A stretch of 64,000 nucleotides of DNA, taken from the NCBI GenBank assembly GCA_029948255.1, contig JALIZF010001866.1, positions 909,501 through 973,500 on the forward strand, read 5' to 3'. A model generated the notes under the pieces. It had not been told where the DNA came from. It searched no databases and saw only the letters and a list, made by a program, of their open reading frames with translations. Positions within the stretch are counted from its first letter, which is position 1; each line of letters opens with the position of its first letter. Source of the stretch: Telmatactis stephensoni (lineage: Eukaryota > Cnidaria > Anthozoa > Actiniaria > Isophelliidae). Below are positions 47,657 through 59,739 of the stretch, in pieces. The position numbers were made by a program, and so were the translations under genes.

Positions 47657-49748
47657 TTACTTTGTAATTTTAGTATGAGTTATTGTTTTTTTGTTGTGTT
47701 CTTTTGATGTGTGTTTCTGGGTATCAGTAGCATCATTAGCACGTCGCAGCTTTTCTAATTTATGTCTCCTTGAAAAAGGACCGTCATTATACCACATTTC
47801 TGACCGCACAGATGGTTTAATTATTCTTCCTGTTGGCATTTCCTGAGAAGCCCTGAGAATATTCCCCAAGATCCCCATCGGTTTTCCACGGCGATTCATG
47901 ATGCCTTCGTTAAGAATTGAGGAAAAGGGACTCTTCGATTGGCCTCCAAAGTTCTCCATATTCTTTCTCTCTAACTTGAACTGTCCAAGATCAGATAATG
48001 ATGACATTTTGTCGTCCATTGGTGCATCTGTGGTTGTTGAATATCCTGGTTTTACATCAAACTGCATGGGGTTTGCGGCTTTCTGTGGTGGAGGAAACAT
48101 CCCGTTCATGTTTCCCATGGACATCATGGATTCCATGGCCGAGTCATCAAATGGTGCACCACCAACTGTAAGAAGAAAAACCACAAAATGAGCATGATCT
48201 AAATGAATAGTGCCTGCTAATAGGCCCAAGAAATGTGCCTTTCCTGTCAGTCTGTTCAAACTGAATAACCATTCACTGATGTTGAATGTGGTAATCTTTT
48301 CTATTATTGTTTCATCGTGGACTCTTTGAATGTCTGTATGTGGCAACTGCAAAAGCAAAAGTTTGGCTTCCTTCTTAGTCTTTTGAAAGTTGACGAACGA
48401 GTGTATGCACATTGGTGATCAAATATGTTGACATGATTTAAACCTGTAGAACGAGTACTGAGTACAGCACTTCATGTGTTGATTATTCCTTGTTGTCGAG
48501 GGAAAACCCACCAGTTAGGTATAAAATAAACTTTACTTACTTGGTTTAAATGAATTACTTCCTATTGTGATCCAGTTATCTTTATTGCTCTGTTCTTTCT
48601 TTGGTTCTTCTGGAAATAACACAGGATCTTCTGGATAGATAGTCTTTGATACATCGTTCTTTAAATCAGGGTTAGCAAATTTTGGCCACTGTGCCGTCGA
48701 CTGCACAAAGTCGACTTGTTCTGGAGAAAATGTGCTGACCTCCATACTCCCAAACGATCGCGACTTCCCTCCTTTCAATGCCTTGGTCCCTTGGTGAAAC
48801 TCTGGACTAACGAGGCTTTGTAGTTTAAATTCCGCCTCGTTGAGTCGCATCGTATCCTGTCCAAGCATTTCTTCTTTCTTATGAAGTTTGGAATGATACT
48901 TTGCATGTGCTCGCTTGTGTGTTGATAGTGTCTTTTTCTTGTGTTGTGTAGAATGGTGCAAATTGGAGTGAGTGTGTTCTCTGGAATCTAAGAGAAAAAT
49001 ACTGTTAAGGGAAGGTCAAACGATGCTCAACGCCTACTGGAGAGCATCTCGTTTAACTACAACTTCATTTACTTCACCGTTTATAGATCCTAATGAATTA
49101 GCTCACAAAGTTAAATTTTTCCGTTCCAATCTTTTCAAACTAAAACCAACGTCATTAAGAGCAGATCGGTTCTTAATCAAACACAACGATTTTTTCAAGA
49201 ATGTGGTTTTAGGGTTGGAAACGAAATCTGACGAAAAGGCTTAAAGATTATTGAACTTTTATCGCGGTAGCCATAAGGAAATTCTTGCAGTATATATAAA
49301 TGACCAAATTTGTGTATATGCATGCATATGTTTCGTAAAGGGATTGAGAAAAAAGTTAAAAGTAGATGGAGGAAAAACGTGACTGGATTTCCTTTGGCTT
49401 GTTTTGAGTCCTTAACTGTTCAGATTAGTTCTAAGAAATCCTTCTAAAAGATGTCCTAAAGGGAAACCAAAGGGGTTTTCTCAAAACCCATGGAGTCTGT
49501 GTTTGGCTAAAAGTCTTTTAAAAACATCGAATAAATTAAGTCAACAAGTACAAGTTGGACGGTTTGTCACGTACTTTTGGTAAATGAGACAAAGGTCATT
49601 AGACTATATATTTGTCAAGGTTTTTCCGTGGGAATTTTCTAGAGAAAAACCCCACTGTTATCTCTACACACTTACCATGTTGTCGACTTGCCGTACAACA
49701 TAATACACAGAGTCCCAAGAATAAATAAACAAGTGTATGGCAGTCCAT
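47657..49748 (-). CDS. Secreted basic/Met-rich protein of unknown function, 342 aa, three exons
   Basis: Not recognised. Exon 1 (49676-49748) codes MDCHTLVYLFLGLCVLCCTA, a signal peptide, and ends in phase 1. Exon 2 (48541-48987) and exon 3 (47657-48165) follow, also joined in phase 1; total 1029 nt with stop. After cleavage there is a His/Lys-rich segment (SNLHHSTQHKKKTLSTHKRA, KYHSKLHKKEE), then a mixed acidic/Pro segment (YPEDPVLFPEEPKKEQ). A Met-rich patch (AMESMMSMGNMNGMF) follows, and then a basic end (FSRRHKLEKLRRAND). Several dibasic sites occur, but no repeated peptide pattern argues for a neuropeptide precursor. No cysteines after the signal peptide. Its start faces that of the plus-strand gene at 50423, 674 bp away. 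Confidence 0.8.
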
Positions 49749-50422
49749 TTTACTGCGGCTTTATTGAACCCTATTCGTCCATACCTGGGTGCACTCAGTG
49801 TTTTTTTATTATGGCGAACTGACGGGTAGATTTACAGGTTGCGGTCATGGACGTACTTATCACAATGACGTCATAGGTACCTCAATGGGAATGGTAACTA
49901 ACAGTGGGTACCAGGCTTTTGGATACAGGAGGGCACTTACCGCAAAAGCTTTACTTAATGAGAAGTAGTATAGTCTTTGGGGCAAAGAAACAATAACTAA
50001 CACTTCGCAATGATATACGTTCCAGCCCAGTTTCAGTCGGGTGAAAACCTTTTTGAAGGTGTTACTGCTCAGGAATCATGAACGTGGCAAACATACCTAA
50101 GCACCATTTGAAATTGAATCAGATTCCAGATTTTGATGCTTTCTAACCTATCATTTTCTCCAAATTTTGTTTTGACAATTCCATGTTACAAGTACAGTGC
50201 CTTTATGCCTTTATAATGCACCTCCGAAAGTTTAGGTCGGATCACTGAGCTATTCAATGATTCCTTTGATATGTCAAGTCACGTGACGTGGATGACCTCA
50301 TTCTTATTACCATTTCTCGCCGATTGTGTTAAATCCGTGTTAACGTTTCACGTTTACGATAGCAATGAAAAGCGTTTTTGTTTATATAAACATTGTTGAA
50401 AACCAATGAAAAAGACTAAGAA
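49749..50422. promoter_or_regulatory. Divergent promoter region of two secreted-protein genes
   Basis: 674 bp separate the two ATGs, so both promoters must lie here or overlap. For the plus-strand gene a TATA box, TATATAAA, stands at 50383-50390, about 35 bp before its ATG, giving a very short 5' UTR. On the minus strand an AT-rich AATAAAAAAAC lies roughly 60-70 bp before the other ATG, a weaker candidate. CACGTGACGTGG near 50280 contains an E-box-like CACGTG and a CRE-like half site. Confidence 0.5.
50383..50390 (+). promoter_or_regulatory. TATA box
   Basis: TATATAAA in the context TTTATATAAACA, 33 bp upstream of the ATG at 50423. The position fits a TATA-directed start with a short leader. 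Confidence 0.55.
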
Positions 50423-53326
50423 ATGGTGTTGGGTAGCAGAGGATTGTTCGTGCTTTGGTTTGGGCTGGTTACAACGCTAGGTTTGTATCAAACTTTACTC
50501 TGAAAGCAAAGTTATTTCTTGTCTTGAATCTATCTGAAAGTGGCACTTGAAAATCTTCAAAGTTTCACGAGGTCAGTCTGTTCACTCAAGGATGTGACCG
50601 AGAATCTCTTCTACCAGCGTATGCACTTTGGATTAATACTTTTACATCCACCTGTTGCGATAAAAATTTTCTTGTTTTTCAGAGTAAATCTGTGATTTGA
50701 TATCATTTGATAACTAATTACATGGGCTGAAGATGTTTGTTTTATGTTGTAGCTATTCGAGCGAGTCCAACAGAGAGGAACCGAAGGATCGTAAATGAGC
50801 CTGGAGATGTTCCACAAAACGGGACGATGTCTCTGCCCTTCCATAAAAGACAACAAGTTATCTACCTGTTGAATAATAGCAGCAGTTCCAACAAACGCGA
50901 TAAGCAGCCAAATAAATCATTAGAAAAATACGCAAAGGAACTTACCTTGGAAGGTAAAATCATCAGACCACATGCAACAAAGTTTTTCACATCAGAGGAC
51001 TTCCATGGTGGTGGAGTTCAAGAAATCGCTGTGAATAAGGGGGATGGCCCCCCTGTATTATCCAAGGTAGTTCAGAAAATCCAAGAAATCGCTGTGAATA
51101 AGGGGGATGGCCCCCCTGTATTATCCAAGGTAGTTCAGAAAATCCAAGTAAAGCCTGTGCAACAGACCCGTGATACGGGTGGTTTCACAAACAATCAAAA
51201 TGTTAAAAGCTCGGGAATATCATATTCCAATATTACTAACCATCAAAAACAAAGTTCGACGTCTGCTTTGGAAAACACTAAGCGGACACAGACGCCTTTG
51301 GCTAATGTGAATAGTAGTCGCGTAAATAATGGTGCAGAAGATTTGTCTACTTCTCGAGTGAAAAACAGCTACATCAGACCTCTTGAAAGGTTCAGCGATG
51401 GACAAATTGTTCCTCCAGCAAAACCAATTAATCCCAACGTCTTTGAAATTAGTCAAAATGACGTTGAAGACCAGTCCCCCCAAGATTACAACCGGCACGG
51501 GTACATGGGCTCTTTTCATAGAGAAGAAGGAAGATTATTTCTTCCTTACGATGAGCTTGATAGACGATGGACATACCCAAAAAGGTGGAGGCACCGTCAT
51601 TTCTACTATCGACGAAGACATCGTTCTCCTATTTTCCGTCACCCACCAAATGTCTACTACATGCCCACCATGCCCATGTACTCAAGACCTCCAAACCCTC
51701 CAATTATTCCATTTGTAGCAGATCAGCCAATTACTTCAGAACCTCGAGTAGGAGCTGTAGAAGACGGGAATTTGCAGTCAGCAGCCTACGGAAGCCAGGT
51801 CATGATGCAATCACTCGTTCCAGTAGTTTCCTCCGACCCTCGACAAGAGCTGCCATTTGTGTCCTCACAACCAGTGGTGCAGAGCCCTTTCACACAACAG
51901 GCTGACACCCGATCAGCTATGTACACCGTTCCAGTAACTACCAGTACACCACAAGCCCCACAACCAATTGTTTATCCAGTTGTAGCATTGCCAGCGGTGC
52001 AGCAGCCTCAACAATTCGTTCAGGTTCAACCGATTGATCAGCAACAAGAAAGTGAACGTGATTCAGGACGTGAATATTTAGCGAGTCACTGGGTCGATGA
52101 AGCAGGGTCATTCGAGAAGCGAGGTTGATGAAGAAGAACCTCCAAAACCACGAGTTTATGATGATGACATACATTATGGCAGAGTCCATGATGATGAAAG
52201 ATACAGAACGGATTATGAGGACCCGAGATACGAAAATGAACGACGATATCACAACGAAAGATATTATGAAGACAAAGAGCAAGAACCTTACTCGCAAGAT
52301 AACTTGGAAGATTACCAAAGAAATGAAGACGATCGATATCACGAACGGCTTCATTTACAAGATGTTGCGGAAGAAAATCCATATATACGCAGCGAGCGAC
52401 CGGCCGTTCCTCCCCCTCGACCAATAGAGGTAAACAGTGACGACGATGATGATGATGATGAGAATGAAGTCTGATGCATATGAACATCAATTGCAAGACT
52501 CTAAGGATGAAGCCGCTCTTTCTACAGAGAATGAAGATACCCCCCCTGAAATAGATAGAGAAGAATCTCCATCCCCTAGTCAGCTATCATTCACCGAACA
52601 TGGAGCCCCCACCATTTCGACCTCGACTGAGGATGCATTCACAATTTGTAGATCCATATGCTGACATGTCTGCAGAAACATTTACGAGGGAACAGCTGCT
52701 CGGTCCTCCCCTAAGAGAAAACGCCCTTCCCCACCTTATGGACTATGTCGATGCAAAGAACGCCAATAGTGACCCCACAAGGTCAAATCAGTGAAATGTC
52801 AGCTGAAGAAGCAAGATTCAAGGAACGAATGAGAATGGAACTTCAGGCAAAGGACACTATCCCTAGGGGCACTCATAAAAATCTCGGTGGACTTAAAAAT
52901 GTTATCATAAGGCTTAATGGAGAAACTTTGGAAAACGCCAGTGAGTTGAGGAGTAGAATTGTTCACGGAATGATTATTCCAGGAAAAGGAAAGATAATAA
53001 GGTCAAAGGGACCCATGAAGATTAGGGTCTCTCACCGGGGTGTAGGAAGAAATCGAATTAAAATCATTGATATTTTTTCTCCTCAAAAGTATAGCGTGGT
53101 GGAATCGAGAAGCAAAATTAGCGGGGTTACCGTCAAAAAACAAAATCCAAGAAGTCATATCCAAAGAAAGGCAAACAATGCTACTAAATCTAGAATTAAA
53201 ACTCCAAAATCTAAATCACAAAGGAACACAACAAGAAAATCAAATACATGGTACCACATGCAGGAAATCAAAGCCAAAAATGGAATACGGAATTCAGTCT
53301 TTACTCGAACAGTCCCCTTAAATTAA
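50423..53326 (+). CDS. Secreted charged low-complexity protein; reading frame shifts four times (frameshifted copy, assembly indels or unseen introns)
   Basis: Not recognised. Exon 1 (50423-50480) codes the signal peptide MVLGSRGLFVLWFGLVTTL, phase 1. From 50753 an open frame runs to 52128 (477 aa so far). It contains two exact 21-residue repeats (EIAVNKGDGPPVLSKVVQK), an Arg/His/Tyr-rich patch (RHRHFYYRRRHR) and a Pro/Gln/Val-rich stretch. Coding-looking sequence then continues in other frames. The acidic ERY-rich part (RYENERRYHNERYYED, ending SDDDDDDDENEV) lies in the next frame to 52474. A Glu/Ser-rich part runs to 52664, a MEPPPFRPRLR part to 52794, and a basic C terminus (EMSAEEARFKERM to RTVPLN) to the stop at 53324-53326. 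Each change is +1. AATAAA follows at 53361-53366. I cannot find GT-AG introns of normal size that repair all four. Confidence 0.65.
51019..51144 (+). repeat. Exact 63-bp in-frame tandem duplication
   Basis: 51019-51081 and 51082-51144 are identical over all 63 bases and add 21 residues, keeping frame. The absence of any difference, even at silent sites, points to a recent duplication or strong homogenisation. Confidence 0.97.
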
Positions 53327-53971
53327 AGACAAATATATTTTGTATTTTGCCATCAATGTAAATAAATACCACGATACATATAGTGCATGTTATTTTCTAT
53401 GTAACACAAATCATGTAATTATAGCACTTGAGTATAGAGTCGCCTAACACATCGAGGTTCAGTATCAGAAAATGTTTCGTTTTTCTAAGTAAACAGTGGA
53501 AATCAATTAAAGCCGTGACGTTACAGGCAGTGACCACTGTAGGCAATATCGAGAGAGAACTGAGACATTTTGCATCCAATCTCAATAAAGTTCTACACCT
53601 GGCTATTTCATCCGAAGTATCGTATAGTAGTGTGTATCCTGTAACCTTGTTACAAGCTGTAAACAAGTTTCCTTAGCAACTTTTTTAATCCCAAATGAGA
53701 TCACCCGAATCATAACTCCAACCATGTTTGCATTATTAATAGTTGTACAACCACCAGCTTCCCGTGAACAAAAAAACACCTGTTGAAAAAGGGTTCGTCT
53801 TTGTTTCCTTCGATCGGAAAAAACCTACACATATCAAATGTTAATTGTTTAGTCTTTTTGGTAAAACACTAGGTCAAATGAAGCAAAACTTCGCAATGTG
53901 AAGAATTTAACAAAAAAAGGAAATTAAGAACGTACTAAACGCCAGGAAATTAACGTAGATGACACTCCACG
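53327..53971. other. Intergenic region
   Basis: 645 bp between two tandem plus-strand secreted-protein genes, including the poly(A) signal at 53361. An open frame at 53428-53676 has no supporting feature. Confidence 0.6.
53361..53366 (+). terminator. Poly(A) signal AATAAA
   Basis: Canonical hexamer 35 bp after the TAA at 53324-53326. It supports that stop as the true end of the frameshifted gene. Confidence 0.6.
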
Positions 53972-56900
53972 ATGGCGAGGAAACGGGCAAGAAGATTTCA
54001 CGTTCTAAGTTGGCTGGTGGTGCTTATGACCTGTGTGTCAGGTAATTTGAAGAGGACTTGACCAAGAATATTAGGTTATCATTGTTTTCGATATATTATA
54101 ACTAGTTACAATTAGAAAGGTCTTGGTAGAAAAATTGATGCCCCTCTACAGGACGTTTAGCTTTGCTTCTAGTACATCGATGTTAATATTTTCAGTTACG
54201 ATGAGGGTTTTTCTTGAACAATATTTAAGATGTCTAGAAAATCAATTAGAAGTTTTAGAAATATTTTGTTTATAATTGAGGTGTTTTGCTGGAAATTAAA
54301 ACCTTAAAAATTCCTTCATAGAAAATCCCGATGTTATCTGATTACGTACAATTGATCAATGATGTAGAAATGGAATTATTAATCATTTCGAACAAACCAT
54401 GAACTGTGCGATATTACCTAAATATATGGAACAAGCGTTAGAGATACGATAGATATTCGGGTTGGACTGTTGTAAAATGTTAAAACTCTATAGTTTAGTG
54501 GAGTCTTCATCTGGGACTCTCGGAAAGAGTCGTTCAAGAAAATGTTTTCGTAGTTTGTTTGTTTGCTTTTTAGTTGTTTTACGATCTAATTTGTAACAGC
54601 ATTATTTCATAAGAGCTTCAAGTTTAGGAACAAAAGTACAATAAACTGTACAAACGTTTCTCCAAACGTCTGGACTTGAAACCATTATTCAAAATCAAGC
54701 CGGCCCCTAGTAAGAGCTGTTGCATTCCTTGCACTGAAAGGGTAACAATTATTAAAGATTTTAACAACAAAGGCAGTATTTACTTGATGTATATATTCCA
54801 CGATAAAAATCTACATTACTTTTCTAGTTGGCTTCTGTGAGGATGAAGTCGTCGCAGAAACTGATGAGATGGTGAAAAAAATCGAGGAAGAAAGCAAAAA
54901 AGTGGAAGCTCAGGGCAATGCTATGGTGTCAGCCATAGATCAAAATAGTAAGAACGTCGACGATGCAGAACTAGCTAAAAAGTTTGAAGAGGCAAGTCAA
55001 CGCGTGGATAATATTATGAATAAAAGCGAGGAGGCTGTTGATGAAAAAGGTATCGTAAATCTCCCATTGTTGACACTAAATGCAATTTTTCCTTATTGGT
55101 ACTAAATAGAACTGTCTCATAATCCCCAAACTTTAATAAGCGTCAGCTTCATTATGAACCGAAATAATAATGAAATGAAATTGCAAATACTTGGGTTAGA
55201 AACAAGAAAACTTTGAAACCTCGAGAACGGTATCGGTATGGCTGATATTCTTAAGCAGGTATAATATCGGTCGACGTTTTTAATCTTTAATCTTTAATGA
55301 GTATACTCCTAAGACAGTGGGACTATACTTAAGGAATATAAAACGCGCGCGCATGTCTCTGTTCTGTGATATAAACACGATGGAAGATGTAGAGCAAGAG
55401 AAAAGCAAGCTTAGGAATACGAGGCATAGCCGAGTGTTTCTCTTGCTTTTCGAGTGCTCTACATCTTCCAGAGTGTTTATATCACAGTACAGAGACATAA
55501 GCGATCGTTTTATATTGCTTTTATAAAATATTTTCGAGCGAGCCATGTCTCTGTCCTCTGATATAAACATGGTAGCCAGCCAATCAGCGCGCGCGTTATA
55601 TCTCAAGTATTTTATAATACATCATATCAGTCTTCAGTGGTACCACAAGAACTGCGCTGTATTCTCTTTCATGGATCTAATGATTAAACCAAACTGAAGT
55701 AGCTTTGATAATAACAATACTTTTCATGATGAAGGTGTGACCACACCTTTCTGCAGGAGGGATCTGAGTACTTCCGCCCATAATGACATCCTCGTTTGCA
55801 AACACTGCGAATTCCCGTTTCCATTTTTGACTCGCAAATCCGACAATCCTGAGTCAAGTTCACCTTTGAAGATAGTGATAACGACCAGTTTTAGATAAAA
55901 ATTAAGTGATTTTATTCTATTACTGAATGTGTAGCTCAAAAATCTGAAGAACTTGAGAATGAAGCCGAACGTAAGGTTGAAGAACTGGGCCGAAAAATCG
56001 AAGAAAATGGAAACTCTAGGAAACGGAGCACTGATAATGTGAAATCAGGTGAGGAAACTGTGGACAACTACGATGATGCCTTTCATCTGTGTAAACTAGA
56101 TGTGTGATCCACTGGCAACACCTTCTTCATAGCTGATCTGGATATATTTATTTACCAAATCTCCATATTTATGGCGCTGAGATGCCTGAAAATTTGTACC
56201 GCTATGTCTAACCGTTCGCAGGAAACCTCCATGGTTTGAATGGAAGGGGGCAACTGAAGCTGCCGGATTACTACCCGCATTGATCTGGAGTATCTCAGGA
56301 GCGTTTGATTCATAGAATTATGCATGTATGGTGGTTGTGCCAAACTTTTTAAACAGTGCATGGATCAGATATTTGCTTTGCATGATGAAAGACATGGATT
56401 TAATTTTCTATTACTTTTAAAAGCATAGTAAGCAATTAATTTGTTGGTTTGTTTGAAAAAAGTTGTGAAAGTATAAAAGAAAAAGAAAACTAGAATGATA
56501 TTGTACTGAATAAGGGCTAAGGAGTAGATAAACAGGGTGCTTCCTCGATGAGGAATAGTTTTGTTAAGTTTTATGACGAGCTCTAAACCTTTGCGCTCGT
56601 CTTCCAAAGGAAAGATGCCAAGTCGCCGTACGTCTGTCTTATACAGCCTCTCAGTTCCCTCAGAGCCTTCAGTTCAACAACAAATAGACGACGCCGAAAA
56701 CGAGGGTGAAAGAATGGCCAAAGTTGTTTACAGTGAAAGAATGGGGAACGCAGAACCAATGGATATGGTTTATGGCAATAGTGTTGATGAAACGCAAAAT
56801 AACATGGGAAATGGCAGAGGCCCGGGAGATTTCTATCCGAACGATGACCAAGTAGATGGAGAATCGGAGAATACCCTCGAAGATCAAGCGATACAAGGGT

Positions 56901-58149
56901 CAATGAGCCAGAATGATGACCAAGAAGTAAACTATCCCTCGGAAGAACAGGGAGAAAATTTGGGCAGTTTTAACGATGGGTTGAATGCTCCATATGAAGA
57001 TGATAGTGAAGAAGTAACCAAAAACGTAGAACAGGAGAACTATCCCGATAAATCAATAGACCAGAACCAGGAAGCTGAAGAAGAAAGTGATTATTCTGCT
57101 GGAGGTAACACTAATGTGGACGTGATTTATACCGGCGGAAATCCATCATATCTCCCGCTTGGAAACGCGTGGACAAAGAAAAAGAAAGACCCACAGATAG
57201 CAACAAATAAACAGCCTATGGTTACTATTGGCGAATTCCAAAAAAAGCCTAGCTTGATTTCAAGAAATAAGACTAAAAAAATCATCGATTCACAAAAGGA
57301 TCATCATCAACATCAGCATAAGACTCTGGACTTACCATTCCCGGTTAAAGCTATTGAACAAATCCACGTCAAAAACCTCAACCTGACAAGGATAGATGGC
57401 CCACCTGGAAATCAGCACTCTGGACCCGTACATTTTCATTTGATCAACAATCACCATGAACACAAACAAAATAACAAAACTCTGGACTTCTCTTTCAAGA
57501 ATAAAACTACTGGACATAATCGTGTAAGAAACGTTCCTTCCAAGGAAGAGCATGAGGACAAACAGAACTTTGAGAATGTAAAATTTGAACTGGTAAATAG
57601 TACGAGTTCATCAACGACACGCGGTAATAATGCTGGAGCAGCTGCTGCTAACCAACTTGAGTCTGGGCCTGATATCGAAACCAAGCTTAACGTTGGCCAT
57701 GATAATCACAGAGAAACTATGAAACAACAAGAGAAAGGTTGGTGTTTTGACTATTTTATAATTTTGATGCATTCATTTTTGTTCCAAAAATAACCAACAA
57801 TATTTCTATTTTAATTACTTAATGTTTTATAGAACTTTCTGATCTTGGAGCGTCTAAGTTGAATGATGAAGTAGAGTCCCAGTGGCGTAAATTGAATGTT
57901 GCTCAAACTGATCCCGAAATAGTTTTCCGTTGGCCATCACTTGCGAAAGCGATCGGGGATATCAACAAAAAGCAAAAAGTCAGCCTGAATACTCTTACTC
58001 GACAGGAAGCTGAATTTTTACAAAATGAGTTCCCTAGCGTCGATTTGTTGGACAAATCAGTGATGGATATGCTACCAAAAAGACTAAAAAGGGAAATTCC
58101 CCAAAGACTAAAACCGCCATTGTTGAAAATCAAGCGAAAAAGAGTTTGA
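53972..58149 (+). CDS. Secreted Glu/Lys-, acidic- and His-rich protein of unknown function, about 616 aa, five exons
   Basis: Not recognised. Exons: 53972-54041 (signal peptide, hydrophobic core LSWLVVLMTCVS), 54828-55049, 55935-56048, about 56610-57737, 57833-58149; every junction is phase 1. The acceptor of exon 4 is uncertain (56553, 56559 or 56610 keep frame; 56610 has the best pyrimidine tract). Exons 2-3 code a Glu/Lys-rich helical, probably coiled-coil stretch (MVKKIEEESKKVEAQGNAM). Exon 4 is acidic and Asn/Gln-rich, then His-rich, with a repeated pattern: HQHKTLDLPF, later HKQNNKTLDFSF. The C terminus is basic (LPKRLKREIPQRLKPP). The exon 4 donor G|GTTGGT is weak. Failure to splice there would add 18 residues and a stop. 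ATTAAA lies at 58205-58210. Intron 2 holds copy C of the GCGCGC-ended MITE. Confidence 0.75.
55334..55612 (+). mobile_element. GCGCGC-ended MITE family, copy C
   Basis: The fullest copy, about 280 bp. Begins ATATAAAACGCGCGCGCATG and ends CCAATCAGCGCGCGCGTTAT. The interior contains an inverted pair built on TGATATAAACAC and GTGTTTATATCACAGTAC. Same family as 16526-16780 and 17204-17445. Confidence 0.8.
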
Positions 58150-59739
58150 TCTTTTTATCATTCTTGTGAAAAGTGTAGTTGATCCATTGTGAAAAAATAT
58201 CATGATTAAAGTACAATTTAAATGAATTTACCAGTCTTGATTAATTCAGTCTAGCTTTATGGTCCTCCTCCTTCCATGTTAACCTGGACAAACCATAAAC
58301 ATTCACTTTCTCTTCCAGCTCTGCTTGTTTTCAAAAATACTCAAATAATGCATTTTGAAGCATTCATTTGGCATCTTTTACGCAAGGAGGAGGGTTGTAG
58401 TCTAGTTGTGGGTAACGCTTCAATGAAATCGGCTTATAAGACTTAAAAGTTTAAGGAGCAAGGATGGTATAGGCGGGCGCAACGTGACGTCATAATTTAT
58501 GGATAATTTCAAGCTATATGCAATCAGACACCAGAAATGAGAAATAGCTATCCCTCATATAGTAATAATAATAATAATAATAATAAGATTTATATAGCGC
58601 TCTTATCAAAAATTTCAAGGCGCTTCACAATTTAAAACAAATGAAAAAGAAATATAGATGTTCACTAAAATAAGAAATGATGTGGAATAAATATATAATA
58701 ATGTATGTAATATATGTAATATCGGAAAATTTGGGTATTGCTCATATAGTTTTTGAAATATTAACATTTCAATTTTGAAAATTTTACAGTAAATGTATGG
58801 TTGCATGGTTGGCCCTTTTTGCCAACCAAACAAATATTACTGTAAAATTTGCAAAACGAAAAGCTAATTTCTCAAAACCTATTGAAGCGATTGCTCCCAG
58901 AATTTCAGGTATTGCTAAGAGCGATGCCTCCTTCTCATTTCTAGAGTTTATCTGTTTATCTTTGTTTATCTATAGCTTGAAATTCGATATTATGCAAATA
59001 AAGCGCAGCGTAAACAATGCGTCGTCCTTTTGTTTTCAGTATTTTGTTAAATTTATGGTTCGTCCTGTGATTCCCATACCGGCCCTTGTTGTGTATTGCT
59101 CCCACCCTTGTTTCTTTGTAATACACTGGAAATTTGTGCACATTTCCTATAATAGGAAATATCTAGGAATGGAAATTGCATTTTCCTACGATAGGAACTG
59201 GACAAAATGTAGGAAAATACATTTTCCTACATATTTCCTAGATATTACCTATCAAAGGAAATTGCATTTTCCTACTAGATATGTCCTACTTTTTCATTTT
59301 CCTATGATAGGAAATATCTAGGAAATATGTAAGAAAATGTATTTTCCTACATTTTGTCCAGTTCCTATCACAGGAAATTGCATTTTCCTAGAGGTTTCCT
59401 AGATATTTCCTATCATAGGAAATGAGCACAAATTTCCAGTGAATCTATATATGTAGAGGTTAGAGGGGGCGGGACGTTAGCTGGAAGAGCAATTCAGTGA
59501 AGGTGGTAATGTTGAATATCATTCCTTCCCAATAATTACTTTATTGTTGCAGCGTTCATGTCAGTTGTCTTTTGATTCTGAACTCTTTACCAGCAGCAGA
59601 AAATAGAATTAAGAGGTTTTTACATATTCAGCGATGGGTCACATTGTACATAACCTTGTAGTATCCTTACTAAAACGTTTATAAATATTCATTGAGTTGT
59701 GCATGCACCACTAAAGTGTATGTATCATTTTTCTTCAAG
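58150..59739. other. Intergenic or first-intron sequence before the acidic secreted gene
   Basis: 1.6 kb. It contains a short AAT microsatellite (58560-58586), a small inverted repeat around GGTTGGCC...GCCAACC (58785-58855) and the foldback at 59124-59441. The first exon of the next gene must lie here or further left. The only candidate I found is 58797-58908 (MVAWLALFANQTNITV..., phase-1 donor TCAG|GTATTG), but its signal-like core is short and it overlaps the inverted repeat. Confidence 0.5.
59124..59441. mobile_element. Foldback MITE, 318 bp, nested palindromes
   Basis: Terminal inverted repeats of about 45 bp (CACTGGAAATTTGTGC..., then TTTCCTATNATAGGAAATAT). The whole interior is built from AGGAAAT/ATTTCCT and GCATTTTCCTA blocks that pair with each other. 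No ORF. Confidence 0.85.

Noticed and set aside
51220..57684. Several minus-strand ORFs over 70 residues opposite the secreted-protein genes
   Set aside because: Shadows of the plus-strand coding exons, without splice structure of their own.
58797..58908. MVAWLALFANQTN... as first exon of the acidic secreted gene
   Set aside because: Phase fits, but the hydrophobic core is short for a signal peptide and the sequence overlaps an inverted repeat; kept only as a candidate.
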